A stretch of 64,000 bases of DNA. Origin: Pezicula radicicola (lineage: Eukaryota; Ascomycota; Leotiomycetes; Helotiales; Dermateaceae). Position numbers and translations under genes: made by a program. The stretch lies in NCBI GenBank assembly GCA_003008705.1, contig PDUO01000013.1, positions 144,702 through 208,701 on the forward strand, read 5' to 3'. The notes beneath the pieces were generated by a model. It saw nothing but the letters and a program-made list of their open reading frames with translations, did no database searches and was not told where the DNA came from. Of this stretch, positions 22,242 through 34,515 are shown piece after piece (the stretch's first letter is position 1; every line of letters begins with the position of its first letter).

Positions 22242-23911
22242 TTAATCCTTGAGTTCCTTATCACACCCTATCCTGCCAAGTAACTGTTTCCTGTCTGCAA
22301 TATTAACTCCACTTGCGCTACTGGTACCGCTTTTCCGATATCTGTTTTGGGAAGCAGATGATGTTCTGCCTTTAAGATTGAGGGATTCGACACCGACTTC
22401 TTCTTCGAAAGGTTGTCCTACTTCATCCAGATGTTCCTTCCCCTCAACCTCCTTCCCTTTATTCATCTTCTCATCATCCTCACCTTCATCATCACTCCTC
22501 GTATCATCAGCCTGCCCCCCCTTCAAAACCTTAACCGCAACCTTACAAATCATAGAAAACCAAACCAGCGTAAGAAACTGCAGAAACAAAAGCGCGATCA
22601 AGAATCCCCATTTTACTTTTCCAGTCCAACATACCATTCCTCCTGGATTTGTAAATGGTTCTAGGAGATGTTTGAAGTTGTTGGGTGGTGAGAATGGTCC
22701 TGTTATTGAACCCATTTTTCCACTGTAGCAACCTGCTGGGCTTACTGTATCGCTATGTGCGTAGACGGAATATACGGCCATCATGAATATGATGTGTCGG
22801 GCAAATACCCAGGTTATCATGAAGAGGCCGAACATTATGTCGCAGAGTTTGTTGTAGCCGACGTATTTTAGACATTTTGCTGTCTAAAATGAATGTTTAG
22901 ATTTCGGGGTTTTTTTTTTAAAAAAAACAAAGGATGGAAGGGAAAGGGGGAAACACGTACTGGGAAGAATAAATCAACTACATCCATGATGCAGAGAATC
23001 AAATTCGAGATCCGAGTTTGATGATAACAGTAACTGCAGAATATCAAAAGTGTTGTAACGATATGATGTGCGAACATCTGCCAATGATCCTTTCTTCGTT
23101 TTTCAATATGTAAGACCATAATCTGTTGTACCCAGAATGCATATTGTGCCAATGTATACCATTTCAGTAATCCCCCCGTTTCCCGATTTGGAAAGTTGGT
23201 CCAGAGGTTTTTGAGATTGAGCCAGTAGTCGGAATTTACTAGGATGTACTGCGATAGTCAGAAATGTAGGGGTTTTTTTTTTGTATATTGTAATAGGGTA
23301 CTTACCATGCCGAGTGTCCAGAATACTGAATAGTACACTAGAAGCCACGCTTGCTCACAAAATCTAGTCTGATCTCTTTCAGTTTTTACCCCGCCTTTCT
23401 TCGCCAACGGCATCAACATATAATCCATTATTGCCGCTCGTAGTCCTGTGAATATCACCACCCAATATGATACCATCCACAGATCATTTGGTCCTAATGC
23501 GTATTTTTCGGTATCTGGGTTGTAGTAGGACAGCATGAAGAATTTGCGGGTTTGTGGCCGGATTTGGGGGAAACAGGTGTGTGTTAGGAAGAGGAGTGCT
23601 AGTAGATTGAGGGATAGTCCTGTTTTGTTTCTGTTAGATATTTTTTCTCTGGAGATGGGTGGGTATTGGAGGTGTTATATACCGATTTGATGGTTGACTA
23701 TCCATCCACAGATTATCTCCAGGAGGCCATTGTTCTCTTTTCTTTTGACTTTTCCCTTTACAAGCATCGCGCCAGATGTGAACTCTTCGGAGTCTGCATC
23801 ATTGAACTTCTTCTCTTTGCCAATGCGATTCTTCTCATTTGGATATGTCCGTTCGGGGGCTGTCTCGCTCTTCTCATCGTGAACGGCATCGAGTATGGGG
23901 ATATTGCTCAT
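22242..23911 (-). CDS. lag1: Ceramide synthase (LAG1/TLC family)
   Basis: Model: complement(join(22242..22883, 22961..23248, 23306..23619, 23683..23911)), 490 residues. Start chosen at the first in-frame ATG (23909-23911). After a charged cytoplasmic N-terminus come hydrophobic segments: IGLSLNLLALLFLTHTCF (about 77-94), WMVSYWVVIFTGLRAAIMDY, LLVYYSVFWTLG, then the Lag1p motif with HHIVTTLLIFCSYCYHQTR and ILCIMDVVDLFFP in exon 3, and KCLKYVGYNKLCDIMFGLF plus WVFARHIIFM in exon 4. The C-terminal ~110 residues are acidic and Ser-rich, the usual CK2-type tail. The enzyme N-acylates sphingoid bases with acyl-CoA in the ER. Intron 3 (23249-23305 and 22884-22960 are the last two introns) contains a T9/A9 palindromic run near 22911-22927. 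Confidence 0.93.
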
Positions 23912-26028
23912 GGCGTTAAGGAGGGGGGGAACGGAACTGTCGCAAAAATAGATCAAGGAACAGCAAAAGAAGCTGAGAGTAATCGCCAAAAAAGAATCAC
24001 TCCCAATGATTATAGAGATACAATCAATTTAGAATGAAATACTAGGAGATAAAAAAGATCTACTAGAAAGGAGTAATAAACGAAATGTCAGTAGATTTGA
24101 ATGAATGATTTGATGTTCATGTTGAATTTCGACTGTAGGCGGTGAGTGTTTATGCACTGCTTTAGGCCATATGATCCATTCAGTGAGGTTTCCCCTTGGC
24201 TACGGGAACTCGAAACATAGGTTGCGTGTGTTAGGGTATGTTCAATATTTTTGACCCCTGAAAAAAGGTGGTCTGATGAACGTGCCAATCCTGACTAAGA
24301 TAATTTACCGTATCAACCACCATTATTCGTACTCGTATATCCGGCCTTTCAATCAGCCGCATCTTGAGCATTTCACTTTGAGCTCCTCTGCCATAGAAGA
24401 TTCAAGAAAAGCGACAGTGTCGGATATAAATATTTGCTGTCATCGTTTTGCTCTTGAATAAAGAGTCTGTTGTAAAGAAACTAAGGAGAGCAAAAAAATC
24501 GTAGTGTGTATTCATTAAGGTTGGATGAATCTGGATTATCAGGCTACCTATGGAATGGTTATGGACCAAGCGACTGACTGACTGGTATTGGACATACGAT
24601 TTGTAGCGTCACGTTGCCAGTCTGAATGAGTGGTGCGATTTCGGGAACTTCTTTCATCAAGTTACATAGACCTTTTCCGTTGCTAATAATTTCCAATTTA
24701 ATAAATCAATCAAAGAGATATTTTGTACTTTCGTACCTATGTATCCCCAAGTTCTTGCAAGCATCTCGCGAAACGAGATACAGCCTAGCCTGTCTTTCGG
24801 TTTCTTAAATTTACCGTGCTCCGTCTGCATGGCCCGATCCCCATCCCCATCCCCACCTTCGGCAATCAAGGAACGACCCCTACTCTCCCCCTATTGAAAT
24901 CCCGGTAATTATAAGAGCTTTATCCTTTACCTGAGAGTTAACTAATTTACAGCGAGGTTGAAATCTACTTCCTTTCGAATTATCTTCTTAAGGCAAATAA
25001 ATTATCAAAGGCATATATTATAGCAGTATTGTTCGTCTTACAGTAACAGTGTCGAGGCCACTAACAATATTAGTAATTTAGTAGCACCGAAACAATAATC
25101 TTGTAGCGAATATGGTAGACCACTGTGTTAATTCTGAGTACATAATATCATATCCGATCAAAAGTAAATGAAACCTACCACTTTGCTATTGAACATAAGG
25201 TTTAAAAGAATCCACTAGCTTTACTGCTTCCATTGAATGGAGAGACACAGAATTGAGAGAGTCAAATACCAATGGCGCTGCGATAACCAAAGCAGTTGCA
25301 TGATGGTAGAACTAGTATACGCTTTCTGAATATGATATCAGACTAAATAGAAAGGTGTTGAGGGCTTACAAAATGAGGCGACAAGCGCATACATAAAGCG
25401 CATTTACAGATGGCCTAGTCTAATGTTGTAGAAAATTAGCGTTGCGAAGAATGCAAATTTTCTATTGCACAGAAAAGAGCGGACACCAGTAGTGGCGGTG
25501 TCTCAAAGTATAGGAATCCTCCATCGTTCTGCGGCTGAATTGGCCTTGCGATTAAGGAACATCGAGATTCACCTCCTCACGATCGCTTATTTAAGCGAGC
25601 TACACCCACCACCACACCACCAAACTAGGTAAGACAGAAGAACTATCTATATAAAAAATAGGAATAAAATGGAGTCTCACATCAATGCCCCCAAAAAGAC
25701 CAAAAAGATCCCTAGAAAGCAAAACTCCAAGTTACTTGTAGGGGGATAGAACGCACACACTGAATCTCGATCGTTTGAATACTTTCATCCTTCAGACTTT
25801 GATGGATGTACGAGCTCCTTATCTCACTTGAAATCTACTGGATAGATAGCACAGTTATGAAATGATCTTGTAAGCTATTATACAGTTATTCTGTATATCC
25901 CAAGAACTGACAGCATTGATCAGGGAATATTTCGTCCATTTTTTTTTACGTGAGTTCTTCTACCTCATCTAAGCAAGAACCCATAGTATTACTAATAATA
26001 CATCCAAACCAAACCCCCAGAGTCCCAA
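23912..26028. other. 2.1 kb gene-poor region
   Basis: Left part is the lag1 promoter and leader. The rest is AT-rich with no long coding frame. A CAC/CCA-rich microsatellite-like run lies near 25608-25622. I see no gene and no recognisable transposon end. Confidence 0.4.
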
Positions 26029-26729
26029 TCATCTTCTACGACTCCTACCCAAAGTAATAAGCCGTTGCAAAACTTGATAATACCCATTCTCAAGCTGACG
26101 GCGACGATCAACACAAGATCCCGGCCCGCCAGGAAGGGAATTCAACATATCTGCAGCCATTTGATCGAATAGTAACTCGTGGTTATCGTTATCGTCATTG
26201 TTCCGAAGAGGATTAGAATGCAGATTGCCTCCACGCGGTGACATCGGCATGGATAAAGAAAAAAGAAGGCATCGAGCATTCCACGCATAATTAGTTCAAC
26301 ATATCCATAAATTCTCTGTGATCTTCTCGCTTCTCTAGGATAGATTTGGCCAATAAGGATTATGCAGGTAATGTTAGATGGGTCGCAATTAGGCCATATA
26401 GCGGTAGTGAGATACCCTGGCAATCTCGGTAAAGTCTGATACCAGTTGATTTCCAATGTACATTGATCATAATCCATTAGTGCATTATCGAAGAAGATTG
26501 AATCAAAGGCTTTGTAGAATTCCACGACCAAATCTAGGTCTGAGAGATTATTCAATCTATCGAGAAATTATATATCCCTGTTCCTGTAGAAATCGCTGAC
26601 ATCTTGGTTACGACGGCTCTCAAGCTTGAAGGAAAGCCTTTTGAAGATTTCTTCCTGTGTATGGGCAAGTGGTATCCAAGATACTGGCCGTCGGTCTTGT
26701 GGAGGGATAAAGAAGAACTGTTCTGACAT
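26029..26729 (-). pseudogene. SprT-like protein paralog A, degenerate
   Basis: Start at ATG 26727-26729 gives MSEQFFFIPPQDRRPVSWIP, then an in-frame TAA at 26568-26570. Coding then resumes in the same frame: FYKAFDSIFFDNAL, the hallmark opening of SprT-like domains (compare FDRFNSIFFDNAL in paralog D), and TLEINWY. At the position of the HExxH zinc site (HEMLHAFF in D) it reads RGMLDAFF, so both metal-binding His and the catalytic Glu are lost. A further frameshift near 26240 leads into a C-terminal frame ending at 26029. The TAA could arise from CAA by C-to-T change. It lies about 0.75 kb downstream of paralog B on the same strand, and the pair look like a tandem duplication. Confidence 0.6.
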
Positions 26730-27469
26730 ATTTCGCTGAGTTGAAGTGACTTTTAAAATGTATGAAGTTGGATGGATTTCTGTAGAAAGAGATTCGAGCC
26801 TCAGTGACGGTGAAAGGCTTCGGAAGGTTGTAAAGAATAGACGTCCAGAGTCGAAGGAAGGTGTCAAATGAGATTTAGCGAAAGAGAGAAGAGAGTGTGT
26901 TTGTTTTGAAGAATAGAAAAAGTTTGAGGAGATAAGAGGTTGTATTTATCTGTAGCTGCTAGAAGCCCGACATTGCTATAAAAAAAGAGGCTAACATCTT
27001 TATAAACAAAGAGTTGTAATCACAATATCTTAAGAATGTCTTATACCACAAAGAAGAGATTCAGTATTGTCTCACTGCAGAGTGTCAGAAGAAAGGACTA
27101 AAATGCGCTCTTACGCTAAGACAACTAATATCTTTAGCAACATTTAAGATATTCTAAAATCCTACACATTCTTCTGTTACGTCAGTTCAATGCCGAGATA
27201 AAAACCACCTCTTTATTTCCTTCTGAATTTCCTTTAGAAACAAGTGATAGCAACTACAGTAATACAGATCTTAGCCTGGGGAAAATATATACAGTTGTTT
27301 AAATGCTTCCCTTATTCAAATTTGAATACTCATAAGAACTCCGTACCTCAGATACCAGTTAATGTTGTTTATTGCAGTTGTCAAGCGAAGGACAAGTCAT
27401 ATGTAATATCGTTCAAATTCTCCCAGTAGTAACAAAATAGATACCCCCATAATAGATCCGTTGGCTATC
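26730..27469. other. Spacer between SprT-like paralogs A and B
   Basis: Contains the presumed promoter of paralog A, with purine-rich GAGAGAAGAGAG-type sequence near 26880-26940 that resembles the region upstream of paralog B (28520-28600). The remainder is AT-rich with no gene. Confidence 0.35.
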
Positions 27470-28294
27470 TTAGTCCCTATACTCATTATACCCATGCTCA
27501 TCCTCGTCCTCGCTCCTATAATAACAATTTTCATCTTCGTCAACATAGCCATGATAATCAGCATCATTTCCGTGATCATATTCCTCCTCCTCATCGTCCG
27601 CATCATACTCTTCATTCTCATCATCGTCCTCGTCCTCGTCCTCGTCCTTGTCTTCATAAAAAGTGAAAAGCATCTGGCCAATGTCCTCAAATTGCAGTAC
27701 AAGTATATCCGGAGGTAGGGGACCAGGTAGTGTAGATTCTAAATCGCTAGAAAGGGTACCCAACGACGAGCTTGATGAAGAGTAGATTCTGAAAGTCCTA
27801 GACCGAGGATTGCAGCCACAAGGACAAACAAATAGTTCAACAAAAGCATGGAGCATCCCAAAAAGAATATCATGACCATATTTGACAGCTCTTTCCCGTC
27901 GAGAATAGTAGTTGCATTCGAGGATGCTGATCGTACAATCAACATCTTTGATATCATCGATATCTACATTCGTGTTGGTCATGTATCCATGTTCCCGCAA
28001 GTGACTATCATGTGATTCCTCCTGATGTAGAAAGACCTTTTTCAGGCGACAAAACCTCTCCTTCAGGCTGTTGAAGAAAAAAGCCTTGTTGAAGCAGATA
28101 AAAAAGTCTTCGAACAAATCTCTCTCATTGAGGCTTTGGTCGTTGATGAAATCGAGATCAATGTCACTGATTATCATATCGATGTTCTCAAGTTCGTTGT
28201 TAAGCTTGTTTTCAACCTCTGCGAATGTATATGCCAGTCGTATCCAACGTCCGCGTCTTTCTTGATCGGTCTGGTAGAAACACGATCCAGGCAT
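27470..28294 (-). CDS. SprT-like protein paralog B, lacking the zinc site, acidic tail
   Basis: Uninterrupted single-exon ORF of 274 residues beginning MPGSCFYQTDQERRGRWIRL, which aligns by eye with PPQDRRPVSWIPLAH of paralog A. The SprT-like opening is recognisable as FFICFNKAFFFNSL (about 64-77). The metal site is gone: where paralogs C and D have HEMLHAFF, this has FGMLHAFV (about 147-154), keeping only the second His. The last 60 residues are a run of Asp/Glu with Tyr/His, encoded by GAC/GAG-type repeats. It may be a non-catalytic derivative or an open but unexpressed relic. Nothing in the neighbourhood shows its role. Confidence 0.55.
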   Translation of the reverse strand: MPGSCFYQTDQERRGRWIRLAYTFAEVENKLNNELENIDMIISDIDLDFINDQSLNERDLFEDFFICFNKAFFFNSLKERFCRLKKVFLHQEESHDSHLREHGYMTNTNVDIDDIKDVDCTISILECNYYSRRERAVKYGHDILFGMLHAFVELFVCPCGCNPRSRTFRIYSSSSSSLGTLSSDLESTLPGPLPPDILVLQFEDIGQMLFTFYEDKDEDEDEDDDENEEYDADDEEEEYDHGNDADYHGYVDEDENCYYRSEDEDEHGYNEYRD

Positions 28295-29255
28295 GTTTTT
28301 TTATTTTGAGTGGTTGTGTTATTCCTGGGAATAGATTTGAGCTGAAGAGTAGATATAGGTGTTTTGAACTTAAGGTGTATTAGTCTAGATAAATGTACAG
28401 TCGTAGAATTGGTGTCGAGAAGCAAAGAAGCGTAGTGAATGTGAAAGATTTTCGAAGATCATAAAGGATGGATGGCCAGCGTCCAAAACACAAAGGTAGC
28501 CGTTATTCATAAGACGTAACAGAAGAGAGAAAGAAGAAGAGAGTTTTTATGTTTTGAGAAATAGAAACTTTGTAGAAATGCAAAGTGTATATAACTACTA
28601 ACAGCTTGATATTTGTTCTGGAAAAAAAATCATGTTTGCTAGGAAATATTATTGCATTAGTTCAACACTGTATTGACTAATAAGGTGGACTCTGAAGTAT
28701 GAGGTTTGCGTGGCATTGATTAATGCGACGTCAAATCTGTTAATATTGCAAAGTGGCCAAGTCAAGTCATAGAGAGTTAGAATAATATGACACTGCAAAC
28801 TCGTTAGAATAAATAGCTAAGATACAACTAACAACTTCGTGAATAAAATGCCATGGAGTAGCGTTCCTTTGTAATGTGCACTCACCCGCTTGTTGTGAAG
28901 ATTGTCGCTTAATTTTAAGCGACAAACACAACATTTTGTCATACATACCTCACCACTGTTACTCAAAAACATAAATCCATGGGTGCTGTACCTTCTTCTA
29001 TAAATTGTAGTCAATTTTAAGTCACTGTATGTAAGAGTCTAAAATTACATAAGACTATATTTTGCTTGGTTACCTCACTTTGAGTAACTCGCTAAATTTG
29101 GGTATACGCCCGCATTGAGACAAATAACAGCGCAGTATCAGAGTCAAACAAAGATGGTTACTATAACTGAATTTATTCTACTGTAGTATTCTATAAGAAT
29201 TACATGAATGTGCAAAGATTTAGTCTATCTAGGAACTCTACACAACATTCTAAGT
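28295..29255. other. Intergenic region
   Basis: Promoter side of paralog B and 3' flank of the transporter. One copy of the dispersed motif is at about 29068-29106 (CTCACTTTGAGTAACTCGCTAAATTTG). No gene seen. Confidence 0.4.
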
Positions 29256-31078
29256 TTATACAGCAGCCTGGCCATTTTTCTTAATACGCTTCTGTTCCTT
29301 CTGAATCTCCCTGGCAAACTTAACGCCAAATCCATGCTCAAAGACCTCTCTAATATCCTCCAAAGTCATACCCTTAACCTCGGGGTAACAGAAGTACACA
29401 GCTACCCAACCTAGGAAGCAAATACAGGCGTAGAAAGCGAAAGTTCCTGAAGGAGTTGTATTTTCCATTTGTGTGAGGAATGTTGATGCTCTGTGGATCG
29501 AATGTTAGCGCTGTATTATTTTGTGTAACTAAAAGGATAGACTTACACAATAATGTTTGGGCCCCAATTTGAACATGTCATCAGCATTGTTCCATATGCT
29601 CGCACTTCCATGGGGAAGAACTCTGAGGATACCCATGCTAGGTTACCAATACCCGATGCATAGAATGCTACGAAGAGAATCATGGAAACGAGAACGAGAT
29701 ATGCCGGCCAGCCAACTTTAGTGGTAGCAAGGGATAGGTCGTGGTTGACGGGGATCCAGTGGAATGCAACAGCAGCTAATGCCAGGAAAAACGCCTAGAG
29801 ATATCATTAATGTTTCGCTCTTACAATTTTTGAATTTGAAGATAACTTACCATTCCCCACATCGTAGAAAGTAATACACGACGTCGTCCAAACCGATCGA
29901 CGATGTTGAAGTAGACGAAAGTGAAGAAGAAATTCGTTGCTGCGATGATAGTTCCAACGGCGACAGGATTTGAGAAACCAATCAGAGCGAACAACGTCGA
30001 TGAATAGTACATTAACGAGTTGAAGCCACTAAGCTGAGAAATAGCCATAAGTCCACAGGCCGCGATAGTAGCTCTTGCATTGGCTGGGATAACCCAAAGT
30101 TGTTTCATCAACCACCAATCACTCTTGCCAGCCTTGAGGGTCCTAGCCATCTCAACATGCATGGTAATATGTTGTACCTTCTGTTGTACCTGCTCTGGAG
30201 TACCGTTAGGAAATATTTGCTGAATAACCTTGGCCGCTGCATCGTGATGATCGTGGTAGATAAGTTGTCGAGGGGACTCCGGACAGAATGGAAGAAGACA
30301 AGCAAGAATGATTGCGGGGACTGCGCCAAGTCCTACCATTGTTCTCCAACCATGGTTAACGTTTGCAAGGCCAGCACCGATTCCGTATGAGATGAGCTGT
30401 CCTCCGGTGATTGACATGTTGTCAAGGCCAATCATTCGACCCCGGTACTTGGCAGGTGCCACTTCTGCAATGTAAAGCGGAACAATCATAGCGGCTGAGC
30501 CTACACCAAATCCAACGACTAGTCTACCGACAGTCATCTGGGCGAGTGAAAAAGAAGTAGCTTGTAGGATGGCGCCGACAACGAAAAGGATGCATCCAAT
30601 ATAGATTGCGCCCTGTTGGAGGGTCAGTTACATTTCTTGAAGAATATGAGAAGTTTTTTTTCTAAGAGTACGCACTTTTCTTCCGTAGCGATCAGCAGTA
30701 AGACCTGCAACAACTGCCCCCAAGAACGCTCCCCCCGATGTGATGGAGGTAATAAGCTCTTTCTCGGACGAGGTAAGGGTCTTCCCCAGATCTTCATTCA
30801 GATAGAGCATGACAGCTGATATAATGCCAGTATCATATCCTAGATCGATGGCGTTAGATTGGATCTCAGAACCATCAAGGATGTAACCTACCAAAAAGCA
30901 GTCCTCCTAAGCTTGCTGTGATACTTACTAGCCAGACAAACTTCCCACTCTGGGTCTCTTCTATTGAATCAAGACTATCGAGATTCTCAACGTTAGAGGG
31001 AGACGGTGAAGAATCATCGTAGGCCTTCTCGACGTGCATCGAATCATATTTCTGATCCATATCCATAGAATCAGCCAT
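29256..31078 (-). CDS. MFS sugar / myo-inositol-type transporter
   Basis: Model: complement(join(29256..29490, 29547..29794, 29851..30612, 30676..30839, 30892..31078)), 531 residues. Start at the ATG of MADSMDMDQKYDSMHVEKAY; a 50-residue acidic cytoplasmic N-terminus precedes TM1 (GLLFGYDTGIISAVML, spanning intron 1). Sugar-porter signatures: DRYGRK after TM2, VGRLVVGFGVGSAAMIVPLY with IAEVAPAKYRGRM, PESPRQLIY, QLSGFNSLMYYSSTLF, NIVDRFGRRRVLL, FPMEVRAYGTM, and PEVKGMTLEDIREVF near the C-terminus. The overall pattern is nearest to the ITR1 inositol-transporter branch. It faces a Zn2Cys6 regulator and a myo-inositol oxygenase gene 4.4 kb away, which supports inositol as substrate. Confidence 0.9.
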
Positions 31079-32125
31079 TTCGGGGGGGTTCTGAGATTTG
31101 CGTAAACTATTGTCGTTGCAGAAGAATACACCAGCTTGATCAAGAGAGGAAGATTCTAAAATCAAATATAGGAATTTGAGACAGATAGGGAAATTGAGTG
31201 ATTGGCAACGGCACGAAAGGTCTACTCAACAGCTTAAGTAGTCAAAATCTTTAGTGACCAAGAAAGAAAGATACTGAGTGCTTATCTAGATTCGTTCCGC
31301 ATTGCGCACAATACGTAGTTGATCAAGCCTTGGAAAGATGGGACAAGGTATTGGCGACTGCCTTTCTCGGCACCTGGCACTTGCATGCGAGAAATAACGG
31401 ACAAATACCGGTACGACGACGTGAATGCGTCGCAACCTCCAGTAATTGGATCTTCAGGATTGGTCCTTGGAGGACAATACGGGGTTCAGGGTGGAGTTCT
31501 TGTAATATACACCACGAACCGCGAGGAGATTATGGGGATACCCCAGATGAGGGTAACTTGGCTCCAATTGAAGATTCTGTCGAATTGCCTGTTGGAGGTC
31601 GTCAAACTCCCAAAGTCGAGTCGTACAGCCGACCTGATACACCTGAATGGGAAAGCCGGCTGTACCGACGTGGAGAAAATGGAGCAATGGAGCACTGTGC
31701 TGGAGTTTGAGGGGTACATAAATATTGAGGAGATTTATGGGGGATACTCGGCGAGTGACGGGGGTAGGTAAGCCCAGCCCCCAGATTTCCCAAGAAGCGA
31801 GACCAGTCACGAAGTCAAATTGTGATCAATCATTCCTTGGCTGCCCAATAGACGACGCTGTATTAGTCTGGGGAACGGGTTCTGGAGAATTTTATGCTTT
31901 AGTGTCGGCGAACTTGGCCTCTTTAGTCAACTTCCGCTTAGGTACAGAGTTCCGCACTGCCATACTGCCATGGCCTGTCGGAGTTATATACCACACATGA
32001 ATCATCAGCTTTACCAAGGCAAAAGCTTTTGTCCCCTTTGCACTACCTAGTGATCCAGTTTTCCATTACTGGAGTCTTTTCAAACTCAGTAATGTCCCTC
32101 TTTGGAACACGACTGAGTGTGCGCG
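31079..32125. promoter_or_regulatory. 1 kb divergent region between transporter and regulator
   Basis: Shared upstream region of the transporter (-) and the Zn2Cys6 gene (+). The block about 31310-31830 is less AT-rich than its surroundings and has open frames on both strands (31330-31710 and 31454-31810), but no protein family is visible in them. It could be regulatory DNA or a remnant of an unknown gene. Confidence 0.35.
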
Positions 32126-34515
32126 ATGGCCACAAAGACTAGGAGCGGTTGGCAAGTCTCCTCCCACACATTCTTCACAACAGACGCTCAGCTAATGTTG
32201 CCTTCAGTCAGCAATGCCGGAAAAGGCATCTCAAATGTAAATGCATTTAAGCTTAATCATATTACTGCACTGTAGTAGGTATGGGGCATGGAGTTGACTT
32301 GTCAATGCAGGTGATCAAGCTACACCAATCTGTGGTCGCTGTCAGTCCTTCGGGCGGGTATGCACAAAGAATTATGTGTAAGTAACCATGACCCCCATAT
32401 AGCGAGGTACAATTCTGACTTTGTGTCTGTACAGATATCGGTTTCATAAAGGTAGAAACATATGTATTGGCAGGAGTTGATGAGTACATGCTGATGCTAG
32501 CAAAGACAAGTTTGCAGACGACCAGAAGTGGCTAAGTACGTCGGACGATTGTAAGTAATACACTCGTTTCTTTCCCAATTCATTCAGCGCAGACCCAACA
32601 ATCGAGCACATCTGTTCTCGCCCCTTTTCACTCGCTTCACTTTGTGGGCTTGATGAATGTCGCCCAAGTTCCAACTCTGCATAGTACTCCAGTAGTTTGA
32701 ATAAAATTTGTGCAGCTTGCTTTTTCACATTGCTACCTCTCGCTCAGCACCACTTGCACTGAAAAACATCTCGCTTTAAAATTGACTCTTGTCCAGTGAC
32801 CTTTGTGGATGAAACCCAAGGCAGCATGCGAGCTCGGTCAGCAACAATACAAACAACCATCGGTACTCCCACTTCCTCCTTTGGCCAGATAGGCTCTCCA
32901 ATATCTATATTTTCAGAAAGACATACCAATTCAGACTCTCCTACCTTCTCTCAAGATGCTTCGCCCCAATTTACAGTTAATGATCCTCCGACAGCCAAAG
33001 ACCATGACGACAATGATGGTGTGACGGTATCCCAGTACCCGGAAAGTCCACATCAGCATATACTTCAAGATGATGAAGACTTAGGCCCGCTATCTCCAAT
33101 ATATTTAGAAGTCCCAGTATGGCCGCTTGAAAAGCATTCGGAAGTCCTTCTTTTACGTCACTTTGTTCAGAACCTAGCAATTTGGGTAAGTACCCAACCT
33201 ATCGCACAACGTAACTTTCAAGGCGCTCATAAAGAAGCAGCTTGACCTGTGTGATCCACAGGCACACTTCCAAGTTGTTGTTCCTCAGAGGGCTGGGACC
33301 TGTCGAGTCTTGCTCAATGCAATCTTTGCGTTATCAGCAAGGCACTTGAGCCGGACTGGAAATTATGATTCTTTTGCCTCAAATATCTATCATCAAGAAT
33401 GTTTGCGGTACTTGATTCCCATGCTCAACGATACTGCTACAGTCTCCGATGAGAACCTGTTTGCGGCAACAATTATTCTCCGTGTCCTGGAAGAAATGGA
33501 TGGTAGGTACTAGGAAAAAAGAGTATTGTTCCCCAGTAAGCTAATCGTGATTTAGCTCCCGAGACGGAATCTCAGAGTCATAGGCTTGGCATTCAAGTAT
33601 TCGTTAGCGCCCGAGATCCATACGCAATGGGAGGCGGTCTGAGTGAAGCTGCGTTCTGGGTAGGTCTACGGCAGGAAATTTATAGCGCCCTGATGGAGCA
33701 GAAGTCTGTTCAACTAAACCTGGAGCATACCATAGTGGACCGTTCAGACGAGCCCACGAGCGATTTTGGATGGGCTAATCGAGCAGTTGTTCTTTGTGCT
33801 GATGTGTTAAATTGCTGTTTCGGGGACTTGGGAGTTTCCAGCGGGCATTGGATGGAGCTCAAGACGCGCAGCGATCGATGGGAGGAATTGAGGCCTCCAT
33901 CCTTTATCCCTGTATATCGGAGAGATGCAGATCGCAAGAAGAGGGAGGCATTTCCAGAGATCTGGTTTGTTCATCCTTGTCAGAGTAAGTCTGTTATATA
34001 TTTGCTCTTAACTAGCTAGTTTGAGATATATGTTGATCGTTGCGAACAGTAATTGGAATTCAGCATCAGAGATTGGCACAGATTTTGCTTGCCATTTTTG
34101 ATCCTAGCATACCTAGAATTGGAGCTGGTAGGAACAAAGCTGTACGGCTGATGGAGGTATGGCTCATCATTGTTAGCTTCGACTCAAGATATACTAACAT
34201 GCAATAGGAGAAAATAAAACCGTACCTACGCGAGCTGTGCGGTCTAGGATTGCACAATAGATGGACGCCACCCGGCATGTTCACTGCATCGATGGGGATC
34301 GCACTATGTGAGTTCCTTTGACGCCCATTTTCCTTCCTTCAAATGAGGATCTTGTGGCTAATTTGGTTGGCATAGGTGGTGACCGCTTCACTGATAGGAT
34401 AGACCAAGAAGCTCTTCTCAATATTCTAGTGATAACAGAAAAAGATCATGCAAGACCAACGGCGGCTCTGCAACAGCAAATGATCAAGGCTTGGGGATGG
34501 ATTAACGAGGATTAA
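32126..34515 (+). CDS. Zn2Cys6 transcription factor, many exons, GC-AG first intron
   Basis: Model: join(32126..32151, 32208..32236, 32311..32377, 32435..32451, 32506..32550, 32797..33185, 33262..33502, 33556..33984, 34050..34156, 34208..34307, 34376..34515), 529 residues, phase kept at all ten junctions. Cys 9, 12, 19, 26, 29 and 36 (CQQCRKRHLKC, CGRC, VC) are spread over three tiny exons. The first donor is GCAAGT, a canonical GC-AG intron; with it the cluster is perfect. Later exons give KWLSTSDDLTFVDETQ, RVLLNAIFALSARHLSRTG, and a C-terminus with CGDRFTDRIDQEALL, typical of the PF11951/PF04082-type regulators. It lies between the transporter and myo-inositol oxygenase and is the obvious candidate controller of both. 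Confidence 0.87.

Noticed and set aside
27461..27718. Plus-strand Ile/Leu/Val-rich frame
   Set aside because: Reverse of the Asp/Glu repeat of paralog B, giving a false membrane-protein appearance.
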